A program made the translations under genes and the position numbers. From Typhlomys cinereus (lineage: Eukaryota; Chordata; Mammalia; Rodentia; Platacanthomyidae), in the NCBI GenBank assembly GCA_023101885.1, contig JALPQD010000089.1, forward strand, positions 5,317,087 through 5,381,086: a stretch of DNA of 64,000 bases, written 5' to 3'. Positions 35,033 through 47,240 of this stretch are shown here, piece by piece (the first letter of the stretch is position 1; the number at the start of each line of letters is the position of its first letter). Under the pieces are notes generated by a model that searched no databases, was not told the DNA's origin, and saw nothing but the letters and a program-made list of their open reading frames with translations.

Positions 35033-35406
35033 TGTTAGCTACTTTTTTGCTGTGACCAAATTTCTGACTGGAAGCAATTTAGGGGAAAGAAGGTGTTGTC
35101 TTGTTTATAGGTTGAGGGGACCATTCCATCATGGAGAGCAAGGGAAGAACAGGCAGGGATCAGAGAATTTGTGACAAAAAGACCAGGAGATTATCACTTC
35201 ACACTGAACCCACCTTCAGGAAGCAGAGGGGGCACAGAAATGCAGTGGAGATGCAAAGCTTCAAGCCTCTTCTCCCCACTCCTATACTTCCCACAGCATG
35301 GCTCCATCTCCTGAAGAGTCTGCAACCTTTCAAGCCAAGCCACCCTCTGGGAATCAAGGATTCCAACACATGGGCCTACATGGGCATATCATATACAATT
35401 GCAACA
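35033..35406 (-). mobile_element. MaLR-like LTR, antisense, diverged
   Basis: TGTTAGCTACTTTTTTGCTGTGACCAAA at the left and 'ggaatcaaggattccaacacatgggcctacatgggcat...ttgcaaca' at the right match the two ends of the same class of LTR seen at 33440 and 49747. Internal 'ccattccatcatgg' and 'agcatggctccatctcctgaag' are also shared landmarks. I found no target duplication. Confidence 0.6.
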
Positions 35407-36374
35407 GAATGCTTTAAAGACTTTACCATGCCAGGTCCCTAGCTTGACTAACCTTGCTTTTAGCAGTTAACTCTGAAGAAGCATCAAAAGCTTCAGTAAT
35501 TCCATGCCTTTGCTCAGGACCATTAATGTGATGAAGCCTTTTACCTCTAAGAGGACAAGTGGTCATTTTTAACTCAAGTGACTATAAAACTGCATGCCAC
35601 TGAAGGTCAAGCTATTATTCTCTAAAGTTACATAGAGATTCTCCCAGGAGTTGGTCTCCTCTTTCTATTCAAGTCTTCTGTACACAGGGTCACACTGCCA
35701 ATGTTTTAATGTGGGCTACAAATCTGAAGGTATTATATATTGATGTGGTTTTCTCCCCCATTAACCCATGAGCGTAGGGCACAACCTTTATCTCAAGTTC
35801 TTATGGCAAATTTTCAATGAGATGCATATACCTGTGACTCTTCAGAGCAGGGAGAAGAGTTACAGGTCACAGCTGCCCTGGGAAACCACACTGTGACCGT
35901 GTGTCATCCTCTCATTCTGGTAACTCTAATGTCAATGCACAAGGTGCTTTTCAGTTTTGGCTGTTTCAATTGATGTGGGACTTTATCTAGATTAGCATCC
36001 AAATACTTTGGGTATTTGGGCAGCTGTGATTAAACTACATCAGCCTCCTCTTACTGACTGCTGTTGCTACGTCCTATTCATGAATTGCTAGGGTGACGAC
36101 TCTCTTTTGAGATAGTGAGGTCAACATCATGGCATTCCTTTAATACAGATAAAGAAAGCATTCAGACATGTATGCCATTGTTAATCAGATGCTTTGGAGA
36201 ACACTAGTAATGTGTATAAAGTCATCTTGGTGAGAATCGGAGCTAGCAAAGGAAATCCACTCCTACTCATTCTTACTATTGGAAGAGCCACTTTGGGTCC
36301 ATTAATTTCTCTGGTTATGTCCAGTGTGTGTTAATTCAATATCATCACAAAATAAACATATCTCCCATCCATTT
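35407..36374. other. Unannotated non-coding DNA
   Basis: No recognised element. Confidence 0.4.
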
Positions 36375-36718
36375 TTAAAATTTTGTGCATATATGTGGTT
36401 GATGTGCATATATATACTTGTGTGTGTGGTAAATATCATGCATGAGCAAGTGCATAAGCCAGAAGATGCTGTGTGTAATCTTTCCCCTATTCTCTTAAGA
36501 CAGGGTCTCCTATGGAACCTGGAACTCCCCAGATTTTGACTCCACTTGTGGCCAGCAAAACAAACCCCAATGATCTTCTGTCTCTGCCGCCCCAATGCTG
36601 GTTTTTAAGTCTGCACATACATGGTCAACTTTTGCATGGGTGCTAGAGGATCTGAACTCAAGTCTTCATGTTTGCACAGCAAGCATTCTTACCCACCAAG
36701 TGATCTCCACAGCCTAGC
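36375..36718 (-). mobile_element. B4-like SINE, antisense
   Basis: 'agacagggtctcctatggaacctggaactccccagattttgactccacttgtggccagcaaaac' and 'gatcttctgtctctgccgccccaatgctgg' are the B1-related half. 'gggtgctagaggatctgaactcaagtcttcatgtttgcacagcaagcattcttacccaccaagtgatctccacagcc' is the reverse complement of the ID-like head. Order and orientation fit a full B4 element. Confidence 0.75.
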
Positions 36719-37389
36719 GACTAGTTTTTAACTCATAAGTCAGGTATTTTTGTTACTATGTGGTAGGAAAGGTGAGGATTAGCACAGTTGTACCACTACC
36801 TTTTCTTCAGCTCAGAGGAGAGTCACTGGAAACAAAAAGTACACATCTCCCACTCCTTCTTTCAGCCTTTCTCATTGTGTCACTTCTCATTCTGAAATTT
36901 TATCCAGTTCTATCACCTTCAGTTTTCTGAGGTCTATATTACATGAGGCTGGGCTTCCCAGAACTTCAATGCTCTGAGATTTTAGATTCTGGAAAGAATG
37001 GAAAGTCATGCATAATTTCCCTAAATCCAGATCTTCTCATTTCCAACCTGACCTTCAAAGGTCTTGGCATTGGCTGGGTCATAAAAGTTCCATTACGTTT
37101 CAGTTAAATTGTTCATTCTTTTAATATTCATGTCTTCAGTGGTGAGGCACCTGGTCTACAGCAAACACATCAGCAAGATTCTGTTTACTCTCCTTTCTTT
37201 ATTCCGTAGTCTCCACTCTCAGTTCTTTGATGGATATGATATTGAATTTACGAAATTCTTCTGTCAACATGCTCAGAAGTGTTCCTCTTGAGGAATTAGA
37301 CTAAATAGCACCTATGAAAGTGTTTCAAAAAGTGCTGAAGCTATCAGCCAAAAAAAAAAAAAATGATAAGCAGACTCTTACTTACTATC
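36719..37389. other. Unannotated non-coding DNA
   Basis: No recognised element; A run at 37350-37362. Confidence 0.4.
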
Positions 37390-37846
37390 TGTAATGGTTA
37401 CTCTTAACTATTGCTGTGAGAGAACATCCTAAGTCAAACAGCTTAAGAGAGAAAGGGAGATTTATTCAGCTTACTATTCCAGAGGGAAGAAACAGTATTT
37501 CATGGCAGAGGTGATATGGCTGGTGGCTAAAGCTGAAATCAGACTAAGTCACTGCAAATATCCTGGAGGCTCAGAGCTGCTCAGTAAGCCAGTGAGTGAC
37601 GGCTGAAGGCTGGAGGATTCCTGGAGAGTCTCTCTTCTTCCAAGTCTTCTGTTCTATGGTTCCTTTTATCTGGTCTGCTACTGGGAGATTCTAGTCAGAT
37701 CTAGGAAGGTTCCAATCAGATCTAGGGCTATTCTTCGCATTGGCATTGTAAATGTATTGATCTGGATAATCTCTTCAGATAGTCTGACAACTGATCTTAA
37801 TTAATGCCAAGTGCCATCAAGTTGACACCCAAGGTTAACTATCACA
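37390..37846 (-). mobile_element. MaLR-type LTR (ORR1/MT-like), antisense
   Basis: On the minus strand it starts TGTGATAGTTAACCTTGGGTGTCAACTTGATGG and ends 'gcaatagttaagagtaaccattaca', giving TG...CA ends and a 457-bp length. 'tttattcagcttactattccagagg' and 'ctattgctgtgagagaacatcc' are family landmarks. Flanking 5-mers CTATC and TTGTC differ by two transitions, so the target duplication is plausible but not clean. Confidence 0.8.
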
Positions 37847-38689
37847 TTGTCTGGTTCCTCAGTGTCTGTCTCAAAGTAAGCTGTGCACATGATCTAGCAG
37901 AAGGGCCAATAGACATGCTGTCTTGATGGTGTGAGTCTGGATTCCCTCAGGACATTGAAGTCACGTGTAGATCAGCTCAGATTTTCCATCTCAGGTTAAA
38001 ATCCTGAAATATGCTTTCTCATTCCAGGGGCTCAAGGTGTCTCCATTTTCTGGAGGCCCTATGAGGCCAGCTATGTCCTGTCATAGTAAGTTAGTATTAC
38101 CTGTTAAGTATCAGCTGATCTTCTCTTTCCAGATGGGGTGATGACCTGGAGAAAATACACAAGGATTTTCCCAGTTTACATTATGAATGGTTCAGAGACT
38201 TGTTCAGAATAAGTTTTACTAGGAAGAGCTCTACGTTCACATCTTACCACCAAGGGCAGCCATTGTTGTTACTTTCCTGTAAAATAGTTGCTTACAAATA
38301 GTAAATATGATAACACAGAATTCTGAAATATATCTGGGGCACTGTTATAATTGTTTCTCTTTCAGTGTCCGGCTTTCTGGCTGTCAGAGTGTCAATTACT
38401 AGGCCACTCTCTGCTGCCTACAAATGGCCTCAGCTCTTGGCCACGCCCTTGGTTGTCCACAATGCCCTTTGACTACTACCTGCTTCCTTCTGTCCAGAGC
38501 TGTTAGGTGAATTCCCCAAGACACTGAACTTTGACTGAGACCTCAGAGATGGCCCTATTTCCCTCCCATGCAAGAAATTGCATGACTGCTATCCTAAGTG
38601 TCTACTGAAGAAAGCTGATCTTATTTTCCCATAAGTTCTCTAGAGAAGTATACGTTTTCATCTTGTTATTTTAAAAGAATAATAGTTAT
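37847..38689. other. Unannotated non-coding DNA
   Basis: No recognised element. It adjoins an LTR but shows no retroviral motif that would mark it as internal provirus sequence. Confidence 0.4.
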
Positions 38690-38875
38690 TCATACCAATT
38701 AGTAGCTAGCATATTTGTTAGATACTGTTATGCAATTTATGTACATCATCTCTAATTGTCATAATGATTATTTCTCTTATCTGCAAAGAAATTGAAGCTC
38801 ATAGAGTTAAAATGCCCCAGATGACATTCAATAATTGTAGATCCAGGATGTACTATCAGAGAGAAGATAGACAAC
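38690..38875 (+). mobile_element. MIR-like ancient SINE
   Basis: 'gttagatactgttatgcaatttatgtacatcatctctaattgtcataatgattatttctcttatctgcaaagaaattgaagctcatagagttaaaatgcccc' follows the MIR consensus layout from the 'ctgttctaagc' core to the 'gaggttaagtaacttgccc' 3' part. Confidence 0.65.
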
Positions 38876-39239
38876 TTCTTTTTATCTCAACCTAGTTAAG
38901 GGAAAAACAGAAGACAAAGGATTTTTAGTGTCCTCAGAGAGTAGATAATAACTTCAAACTTGGGAAAACATTACGTTGCAATTATTCCTTAATTCTGAGT
39001 CAGTGGGCATCAGTAATGGTACCCTGGAACTGAGAAGACAAAACTGAATTAGCCCTGACCCTAGCTCTAAGGAGCGCTTAGCTTTGTGGTGAGAAAAGGA
39101 AGGTCACGTCCTCACTGAAGTGCCTGTGTGAAGTTAGGCTCACTGCTTATATAAAACTTTCTCTACCTCAATGATTTAATGAAGTAAAACTTCATTATTC
39201 AAACCACAGTCCAGGTTGCATACCAGATGAAAAACGGAA
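38876..39239. other. Unannotated non-coding DNA
   Basis: No recognised element. Confidence 0.35.
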
Positions 39240-39273
39240 ATTTTAGTAAGTCACAAACATAGTGTGCATGTGC

Positions 39274-39327
<54 letters not shown>

Positions 39328-39583
39328 AATTGCATGTGTGTAAAAGAGAGCACTTGAGTATGTGTGCCTGTGGAGGCCAAAGAATGACATCAGGAATAAT
39401 CCTAGATTGCTTTGCGTCTATATTGCTTTGCTCTGAGGATTCCCAACTTTACCTTCCATGTCTTGAATTATACAACACTTCCATATCTGCCTAGCAATTT
39501 GATGTGGAATCTAGGGATTTGGACTAAGGTCCTTTTGCTTCCAAGACAAAAGTTTGATTCTCTTGGCCACCTCTCCAAACCCC
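39240..39583 (-). mobile_element. B2-like SINE with (GT)n
   Basis: The tail side carries (GT)n at 39275-39326. 'agcacttgagtatgtgtgcctgtggaggccaaagaatgacatcaggaataatcctagattgct' is nearly the same as the body of the 10460 copy. The head lies at about 39583 ('ggggtttggagaggtggccaagag'). Ancestral subfamily. Confidence 0.8.
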
Positions 39584-40949
39584 AAGCTACAGACATCTTT
39601 TGCATGTGAAGCACAACCTTTAACCCAGTGAGGGAAGAATGCAAACAATAATGAAACGCATAAGAAGTTTAGGAGTATTAGACAGGTACAGAAGAGTCAA
39701 TGCCACTTCTGTTCATATTACACTAATGGCAACCTAAGAACATGGTCTCTAGATAGTATTGAGTCAGAAGTCAGGAATTATAATCCTCTAATCTGCCCAG
39801 GAAGAAGATGACCTGGATATTGGTGAGTACCAGTGACTTCCCAATGTTCCATGTAGTCTTCACACAGTCATGGGTACAATTTGACCAATAAGAAGTAAAA
39901 AGATTAATGGTTTACGTGAAACACTTTTCCTTTCATTTCACACTCACCATTCATTTTGAAGTGTCTGATACTTTCCAGGTAATTTTATAGATAGTGTATC
40001 TGGAAATAAATGAATTCAGATTGAGTTCAATACTGACACTCTGTGCCTATAGATCACAACATCAGTGCCCACAATCTGAGGACTTCGTTCCTTAACCTTA
40101 CTGGGTATTTCAGATACTAACTGAAGTGTTACATTATTATTTTTATTTTTGGTCCCCAGCTGCAATCTGGGGATTTCCTTGTTGGTTTCTATTTAATATG
40201 TTGAAGTGGATCAAAGTCAAGTAAAATATTTTACATATATTTACCTATTTGTTACAATGAATGCAATAAAGGATATGCTGTGGGTGAAAGGAGAGAAACA
40301 TGAAGAAAGGTGAAGGGAGATGAAGAAGGCGATTTCTCAGACAAATGTAATACACTGAAAACTGTTAAAGCATGTGGGTGTCTTCTTTCTGTCTTCAGTT
40401 TACACTGCTCTGCGCAAGTTGTCATAGTTACATACATGTGGTAGCAGCTGTGGGTTAAGGTCTGAGCACATTTGTAGAAAATTACTTGTTGAGTTAAACC
40501 CCAAGTGAGCCTGAAGGAGATTTCTAGTTGATGGGGAGGGCGCAGCTTACAGTGGGTGGGACAGGTCCTTGGACAGATGAATGAGATGAAAGCAGCTGGC
40601 TAGGAAAGTTAGCATCCTTTGGTATACTTGGCCAGACGCTGGTCTAGTAAGTCAGGATTGCCCTGCTCTCAGCAGTCCCTGGTGGTGTGGTGTGACCTTG
40701 GTATTGGTAGGAGCTCTTTTTTGAATCCAGATAAGTAACTGTAACTTAACTATCATAAGAGAAAATAAAACCTCTTGTTCCTTTAATCCCTTGGTCATGC
40801 ATTTATTGGCAACATGTAGAGTAACTACAATACAAGTGAATGATTTCAAAACAAAGCAAAATTGCTTCTTACAGCTTTACCCTTTGACAATTGCATTCCT
40901 ACAGGGAATGCACTGTGATTCACTTACTTCCACCTTCCCTTGTCTGCTT
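39584..40949. other. Unannotated non-coding DNA
   Basis: No recognised gene or repeat. Confidence 0.4.
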
Positions 40950-41350
40950 CTTATCAGAGTAAACACCCCTTCCCTGCAAATCCTCTCTTCTACTCAGGTC
41001 TGTTTGTTTTGTTCTAATGACCTGCTGAGTTTAATCAGGGCCACCTGGGAGACCACAGGTTTGAAACAATCTATCAGAGCCTCCTGGGCTGACCAGCCAG
41101 CCTGCTCTTGAAGACAATGGTTCTCAATCTCCTAAGTTTATCTGCAGCCAATAGATCAATGACTGACTGCTGACAGAACTGGTCTTTGTGCAGGATGAGT
41201 GTAGGGAACTGCACCTGCTATGAGTTCATATTTTCAGTGGTTGTGTCAGATTCAGAAGATGACACTTTGCTGCCCTTCTAGCTACTATCTGTCTCTCACA
41301 TCTCTCCTCTTTCGCTCTGTTCCCTGATCCTTAATATGGTGAGACTAAAG
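40950..41350 (-). mobile_element. L1 3'-UTR fragment, antisense (best match of the set)
   Basis: 'ctgctgagtttaatcagggccacctgggagaccacagg', 'aaacaatctatcagagcctcctgggctgacc', 'gaagacaatggttctcaatctcctaagtttatctgcagccaatag', 'ctgctgacagaactggtctttgtgcagg' and 'tatgagttcatattttcagtggttgtgtcag' occur in the order I remember for the antisense 3' UTR of rodent Lx-type L1s. It ends with the shared 'ctctgttccctgatcctt'. Confidence 0.65.
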
Positions 41351-41823
41351 CCTTGTTTATTGCTAGGCCCTCAACCATCACTTATTATCAGCACCTATAG
41401 TGGGCTTAATCAAACACTTGCCTCTTTAGAGTCAAAAGAAGTCGAGGTCATTTGACACTTGGGAATGGATAACCCTAGGCCAGACAATGGACTTATTCAA
41501 AAATCTCTTTTGCTGCTACTTGTGAATTTGTACATATTGTGGGGATATTTATGTATATCTTTGTATCTATATTTATCATCTGTAATCATTTTGTATATTT
41601 GGTGAATGTCTAGTATGTGACAGAGGATAAATATAACATAATATACACACACACAAACATACACACATATATGTATATATAAAGACTTTGGCATTTGATA
41701 TTCTCTTTATAAAAATGGTTATTATTACAGTGGAAAACAACATGTACAAATTGAGGAGGATCTTTAATTTTTAGTTATTGGTTATTGACATCTTTAGAAG
41801 GCATATAAAAGCTTGAAGTATAT
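41351..41823. other. Unannotated non-coding DNA
   Basis: No recognised element; short CA and TA runs at 41643-41680. Confidence 0.4.
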
Positions 41824-42052
41824 AGGGGATAAAGAGATAGCCTAGGGTTTAAGCCTTTGCCTCACAAACAGAGGAATCTGAGTTCTCATCCCAGATCCCA
41901 CATAAAAACACTGGGTGGTAATGGTGGCAGCCTGCACTTCTAGCGCAAAAGGTATACCTTGAGAAACCCCAAAGCAAAGCAAAACAAAGGTAAAACTATC
42001 AAGAATGATTCCTGAAGTCACCCTTGGGTCTCCACAGGTACACACAGTGTTT

Positions 42053-42095
<43 letters not shown>

Positions 42096-42110
42096 CAATA
42101 CATGCAAAAA
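41824..42110 (+). mobile_element. B2-like SINE, ancestral subfamily, with (CA)n
   Basis: Head 'ggggataaagagatagcctagggtttaagcctttgcctcacaaacagagg', B-box region 'gagttctcatcccagatcccacataaaaac', body 'gaaaccccaaagcaaagcaaaac' and 'gggtctccacaggtacacacag', then (CA)n at 42055-42091. It is the clearest example of the ancestral body. Confidence 0.85.
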
Positions 42111-44160
42111 CTAGACGTGTATCAAGCTACAGATTTAGCTCTTTGCAACAATTATGTATTAAACATTATCTGTGTTACAGACACCATGGCTGGCATAAGA
42201 AATCCAAAAATAAAACAAGGTGAAGTCCATAGGTATTTTCCAGCCTAGCGTACAAGGGAAAAAAAGAGATAGGTTTGTCATTCTGTAGTGAGAAATAATG
42301 TAGACAGAGACACACTGTCAAAGGCCTCTTACTAGTTTACTTTTATTAACACAGCATCAAAAAAAAACTTTTTTTCCTCACCAGTCAGTTCTTTATTGTT
42401 TAGTCCACTTTATGCAGTTAATTTGTGTCTAACTGCGTAAGGACACCCACCCCACTGTTGGGAAGCTGCCTACACTCTATACCTCTGGTCTAATTTTATA
42501 TATTTAAATTTTTGATAAAGCTTTTCTTACAAAGAACTAGCTTGGTGTCTGTACAGTGGAATGGACAAGATTATTCAGACCTTGCCTTGTGAAGGGGAGG
42601 GGACAGGACTGAACAATCTGACCTGGTAGGTGACAGGAAGCCTAGACTTCTGCAGTGGGAAGCCCCGTTGGACGCTTCCCATCAGAAGATTCCAGCCTTG
42701 GTAGGTCAGAGCTAGCATCTGGTCTCATGGGGAAGAGAAACATCCAGATGCCACTTTTCCTCCTCCTGGCACTGTCCTGGCTAGTCTCACCACCTCCACT
42801 GTCTCTGCCCGTTCTTCCTATCCCCGTCCTGTCTCCTACATCTCACACAGACATTTCTCACAGGAAAACACTCTGAGCACATAGAGGCTTTGCTGGAGAA
42901 AACCTGAAACGCCCTCAGGCCCAAGTCAAAAAAAAACCCAAGTGGCTTTAACAACTAGTGAGGTCTGTGCTCGCTCCCAGAGCTCTGAGATGTACCAGAT
43001 GTGGAGGTGATCACTGCGCTACAGTGGGCCTGAGCATCAAAAAATTTATCCAAATTAATAAATTGATTTTTCAGGCACAACAAAGAATGTCTTTCCCATA
43101 TGCATCATGTATGAGTTGCTTAAAATTTTTGAATATTGTTTTCACCTTTGACTTCCTCGGAAAAGAATCGTATAGATGTAGGCATTATTGTCTAAACCTT
43201 CATGACAACTTAAGATTAAAGACGTTGTTTAAATGTCTTGCAGATCTGTCTTTACAGCTATAACTGCTGGTTCTCTCTCTCCCCTCACTGAACATTGTTC
43301 AAAACGCCCATGTCTTCCTGGTGTTCTTCTCCTTCTTATAACTGCTGTGCCTACCTGCAAACATCCAAGGAGTCATTCCCTTGCCTGTGCCTGACGCCGA
43401 TCTCTCTTGCCTGAGCCTTGTCTTCTGATAACTTACAAAGCAGGGTGGCATAGTAAAACTGATTGAAGGAGAAATATATCCTGCTCATAGAACTTTTGTA
43501 AGAGGTAACTGGTGACCAACCAAGTGCCAGGCTTCCAGGGACTTTTGACTCTATGATGAAAACTTTGATTTATATTCTCTTAGCTTCTACCCATAGCCAG
43601 GGCTAGTGACTCAATGTGCTGTTTTTCTTGAATTATGGAAGAATTATAGCCCTTGTGGCAGGCGACCTTCTCCACAACATTCTCACAACTGTGCTTGCAT
43701 TGACCTTAGTATCTGTACTGAGGTCCCATGATTGCCCTATCAAATCTGTTGCCCTATCAAAATTTGTTGATCCTCTTGTGTGTTACACATGCCTACATGC
43801 TGATGCATATATGTGGCCTGTCACTTCTAACCCTATCCTAATATCCTCTAAAATGGTTACGCACAGTTTTCCCTGCAAAACAACTATCCAAACATTTGAA
43901 AGTAGCTACCTTCTAACAAGCCAAACAACTCATCTGTTCTCCCCAAGTTAGTTCTAATAATTCCCACTGTATCTTTATCTTTCTTACTTCATGTTAAAAA
44001 GATAGTTTCTTAGAATTCTCAACCAAATACATTTAAATTGATTTTAATCACTATCAACTAAAGTGTTATGTTCTACAATCAAATTCTAAATGAGCTAAAA
44101 CATTATAGTTATTTGTAAAGCCAAGACTGTCTTTGGAAGTCTTATATAAATTTATACCAG
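42111..44160. other. Unannotated non-coding DNA
   Basis: About 2 kb with no recognised gene or repeat. GC content is slightly higher at 42560-42900. Open frames of 73-111 codons occur here without identifiable domains. Confidence 0.45.
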
Positions 44161-44162
44161 AA

Positions 44163-44352
44163 TTGTTGGTACAAGTCTAAAATCTCAACAGGTCTGAGGC
44201 AGGCAGATGGCTAGTTTGAGGCAAGCCTGGGCTACCAATTAAAACTCTGTCTCATAATGTAAAAATTTAATAAACAAAGTCTACGGCTATAGCTCAGTGG
44301 CAGAGTACTTGCTCAGCTTGTAGATTTCCTAAGTTCAGTCCTTTGTACCTTA
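44163..44352 (+). mobile_element. B1 + ID composite SINE
   Basis: 'ggtctgaggcaggcagatggctagtttgaggcaagcctgggctaccaattaaaactctgtctcataatg' is a 3' B1 section in sense orientation (44190-44260). It is followed after a short A-rich linker by 'ctacggctatagctcagtggcagagtacttgctcagc', a tRNA-like ID head (44281-44352). This is the mirror order of B4, so it is either a B1 followed by a separate ID or a composite mobile unit. Confidence 0.65.
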
Positions 44353-44389
44353 ATTGATTATCAATTAAGAGAATATTTTTCACATTAAT
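44353..44389. other. AT-rich spacer
   Basis: Short AT-rich sequence between the ID piece and the L1-like fragment. Confidence 0.3.
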
Positions 44390-44740
44390 TCTATTTTTAA
44401 AATATATTTGAAATTAATTTTTAAATTGTATTAACCATGAATTTATCTAATTTTATCTCCCACCCCTCCTGTTCTTCCCTTCTATTTTTTTCTTCCTTCT
44501 CCCACATCTCCCTACATGGGGAAGTGGGTTACCTCTAGGATGCCTGCACTAGTTAGTGCTTGGGCCCCTATCAGAACACAAATGGCCCACCGGTAGGTAG
44601 ACTACAGGATATGGAGGGACTAGCACCAGTCTCACATAGTCTCAGGGTAGCATCAAATCTGATGGAAGTCTGTTCCTTTGCAAAGCGTTGTTAGGCTGCA
44701 TATTAGATCCACTTAAGGATGACCTCCGTCTTTCATTTTG
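44390..44740 (-). mobile_element. L1 3'-UTR-like fragment, antisense
   Basis: A pyrimidine-rich block (44455-44510) followed by 'ctgcactagttagtgcttgggcccctatcag' parallels the 12390-12600 part of the first L1-like fragment. The right boundary is uncertain. Confidence 0.35.
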
Positions 44741-46344
44741 AAGCCTGAGGTTTGTGTTTTCACAGTCTCTCTGATAAATGGCACTATGTAAAATTTCACA
44801 GAACTCCCAAATTGTTTTACCTTAATTTCAAGTATGTTGGGCAGGTTGCTATAAATTCTATTCCTTTCTCATATCAATTATCATCAATAGTAAAGCTACC
44901 TGAATGTAATGCCTCTCTCTTTTCTTCTGTTATACATTTTTTAGGTTGGATTACAAAAGAACGATTTGTATTATGCCATTACCACACATGTATGTCATTG
45001 TATCTGCTCTTGTTTCATGCCCTAACTTTCTTTATCTTTCCTTCACTCTCTATCTTATTACTTCCTCTCCCCAAATAGTCAGCCTTTCTTGCTATCATGT
45101 TGCATATAGATATAGATTATATAATATGTAGATATGCATATATATATGAACATACATATATGAACATCCGAATTCTGCATTGAAGGGAAGAAGTGATGTT
45201 TTTGATAAGATGTTACAGATTAATGTAGACTTAAGTACATGTAATTTGCTTTGTAAAAATGAACTTACAAAATCATTCTCTTTTGAATTATTCCTCTCTC
45301 TTTACTTTCTCATGTTATCATCTGACACTGATTTCTGGAAATTGGTTTACTCTTTGGCCTTCTTCCATGAACATTCCCCAATCCTGAAGATGATGAGGAT
45401 GACAGCACGTGTTATCACATGATTACTATGAAACAGACACTAATGCTTTGGCTAGACACCTGTTCATCGCATATAGAAGTCTATAAAGGAGAATTTCCAT
45501 TTCACATAAGACAGTGGAACCTTATGATTTCAACTGCCTTACATTGGCAGCTGGTATAGTAGGAGATTATATTCAAACTTGCAATGTATAACCATATCCC
45601 AAGACATTCAAGGATCTTTACCATAGTTTTAATAGACATTCTTTCACTGTCCAGTACATCACAGAGCTACATAACATAGATTTTAGGAAAGAATGAGCAA
45701 GGTTCAACATATCTAAATAGCTTGAATGTAGCGTAGTTTGAAAATGAGATGGCACAGACGATTAAATGAGTAAGTAAATGAGGTGATTTTTATTTCCCTT
45801 TTTATTTAGATGCTGTGGAGTGTATACATATGCAGGATACATGTGACCTTCCCCCTTCCTGCCACTGCCCATCTCATTGTCATATTATCTCTTTCTCTGA
45901 CTTTTGAATTTTTTGCCTCTTTTATTTACATACTAGTTCCATCCCAAGAATCTAGGATAATCTTCCCATCTCAAACCAGCTAATTCACATATGTGAAGTT
46001 ACTTTCTCATGTAGAATTGTATTTTCACAGGTTCCAGGATCCAGGATATGGACATTTAAAAGTTCACCCATTAACCCATGTCATATGTGTAATGATGTTT
46101 CATCAGTCTTTGTTCTTGCTGAAATATTTAGCAAGAAAACATTGCTCTTTATTTGGGGAAAGTTGCTCTTCTGCTGGTCTTTTTGACATAGCCTGGTTCT
46201 CTTCTCCTCTATTTTCCCACTCTTTCCTGAACTCCTTCATGTCTTCCAATATGGTAAAGGTCAATCTTCATCAAATGTTTCTGACTGTTACTTATATGAA
46301 AAAAATGGTAATGAAAGTTCTGTCAATTAATAAGGCTCACAATA
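44741..46344. other. Unannotated non-coding DNA
   Basis: No recognised element; a TA-rich patch at 45105-45165. A CT-rich block at 45845-45960 hints at another L1 3'-UTR piece but lacks a second landmark. Confidence 0.4.
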
Positions 46345-46505
46345 GCTAACTATTATTGTACCTTTAATTAGAGGCTGTCACAATTCTAAATGTCTAGCAA
46401 ATGTAAGTGAATACAATCCTTCTACTAATCTAAATAATTATGGCTTGTTTCATTTTTCTAATGAATAAGAGAGAGAGAGAGAAAATTGTGTATCATGCCC
46501 AAAAT
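46345..46505 (+). mobile_element. Weak MIR-like patch
   Basis: 'ggctgtcacaattctaaatgtctagcaaatgtaagtgaatacaatccttctactaatctaaataattatggctt' and 'taatgaataagagagagagagagaaaattgtgtatcatgcccaa' follow MIR spacing only loosely. Confidence 0.3.
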
Positions 46506-46794
46506 TGGAGATATGAAAGGTTAATATGAGATTTTAATTTTCTAGAACCTATCATCAAAATATTCTTCTATAGTTGTTCCTGCCTAATCCTGAGAATTAG
46601 AGAAGTGCTCATACAGAACTATGGCCCTGTCTGAGGATCCACACTTCCAGCATAAGGCATCTCTCAATCTAGTGCTTCTATGTTTAGCATAGGCATTTGG
46701 ATATCCCTTCAGTTAAAATTTTACATCCATTTAAATGTAAGTAATGAAATTTAAGGCACTTACTCTTTGTCATCTTTTGTGTTATTCTCTGTAA

Positions 46795-46910
46795 TAGGAG
46801 CTATACCACAACATATTTTTATTTAATTCATGTAGTTTCCACAATGATCTAGCAAGGTAACTGTCTTTCACACGACATGATGTGCAAGCATATGAAGATG
46901 GGGATTAGAA
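46795..46910 (+). mobile_element. MIR-like patch
   Basis: 'atttaattcatgtagtttccacaatgatctagcaaggtaactgtctttcac' resembles the MIR 'atttaatcctcacaacaaccctatgaggtaggtac' region. Short and diverged. Confidence 0.4.
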
Positions 46911-46947
46911 AAAAACTCATCATTCTGTCAACAAGTATTAAATCTAT

Positions 46948-47240
46948 TGGGATTAGAGAGATGATTCAGGGGTTTAAACCTTTGTCTTATGAGCAGACGG
47001 CTATGAATTCATGTTCTGGATCCCAGGTAAAAATGCTGGGTAGAATGCTGGCAGTGGCTTGACATTCCAACCCTTAGAAGGTAGAGACTGAGAAACCCCA
47101 GAACAAAGCAATATGGAGGTAGAACAATCCAGGATGATTTCCCCATGTACCCTTATGTCTTCATGGGCATATGCATTCAAGTGCCCTATGGTATGCACAC
47201 AGACACACACACAACACACACATAAACACAAACTCACAGT
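46948..47240 (+). mobile_element. B2-like SINE, ancestral subfamily
   Basis: Head 'ttgggattagagagatgattcaggggtttaaacctttgtcttatgagcagacgg', body with 'ggatcccaggtaaaaatgctgggtagaatgctggcagtggcttg', 'gagaaaccccagaacaaagcaatatggaggtagaacaatccaggatgatttcccc', and a short CA-rich end at 47195-47233. The CA array here is short and interrupted. Confidence 0.8.

Noticed and set aside
35028..35411. Target-site duplication for the 35033-35406 LTR
   Set aside because: Flanking 5-mers CAGTA and GAATG do not match, and shifting the boundaries gave only a 4-bp coincidence.
37847..38280. Possible MaLR internal sequence next to the 37390-37846 LTR
   Set aside because: No primer-binding site, polypurine tract or gag-like reading frame is recognisable, and the flanking 5-mers (two transitions apart) fit a solo LTR better.
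41111..41140. 'gacaatggttctcaatctcct' resembles the end of a hAT-type (MER5/Charlie) DNA transposon
   Set aside because: The surrounding sequence aligns better and for much longer with an antisense L1 3' UTR.
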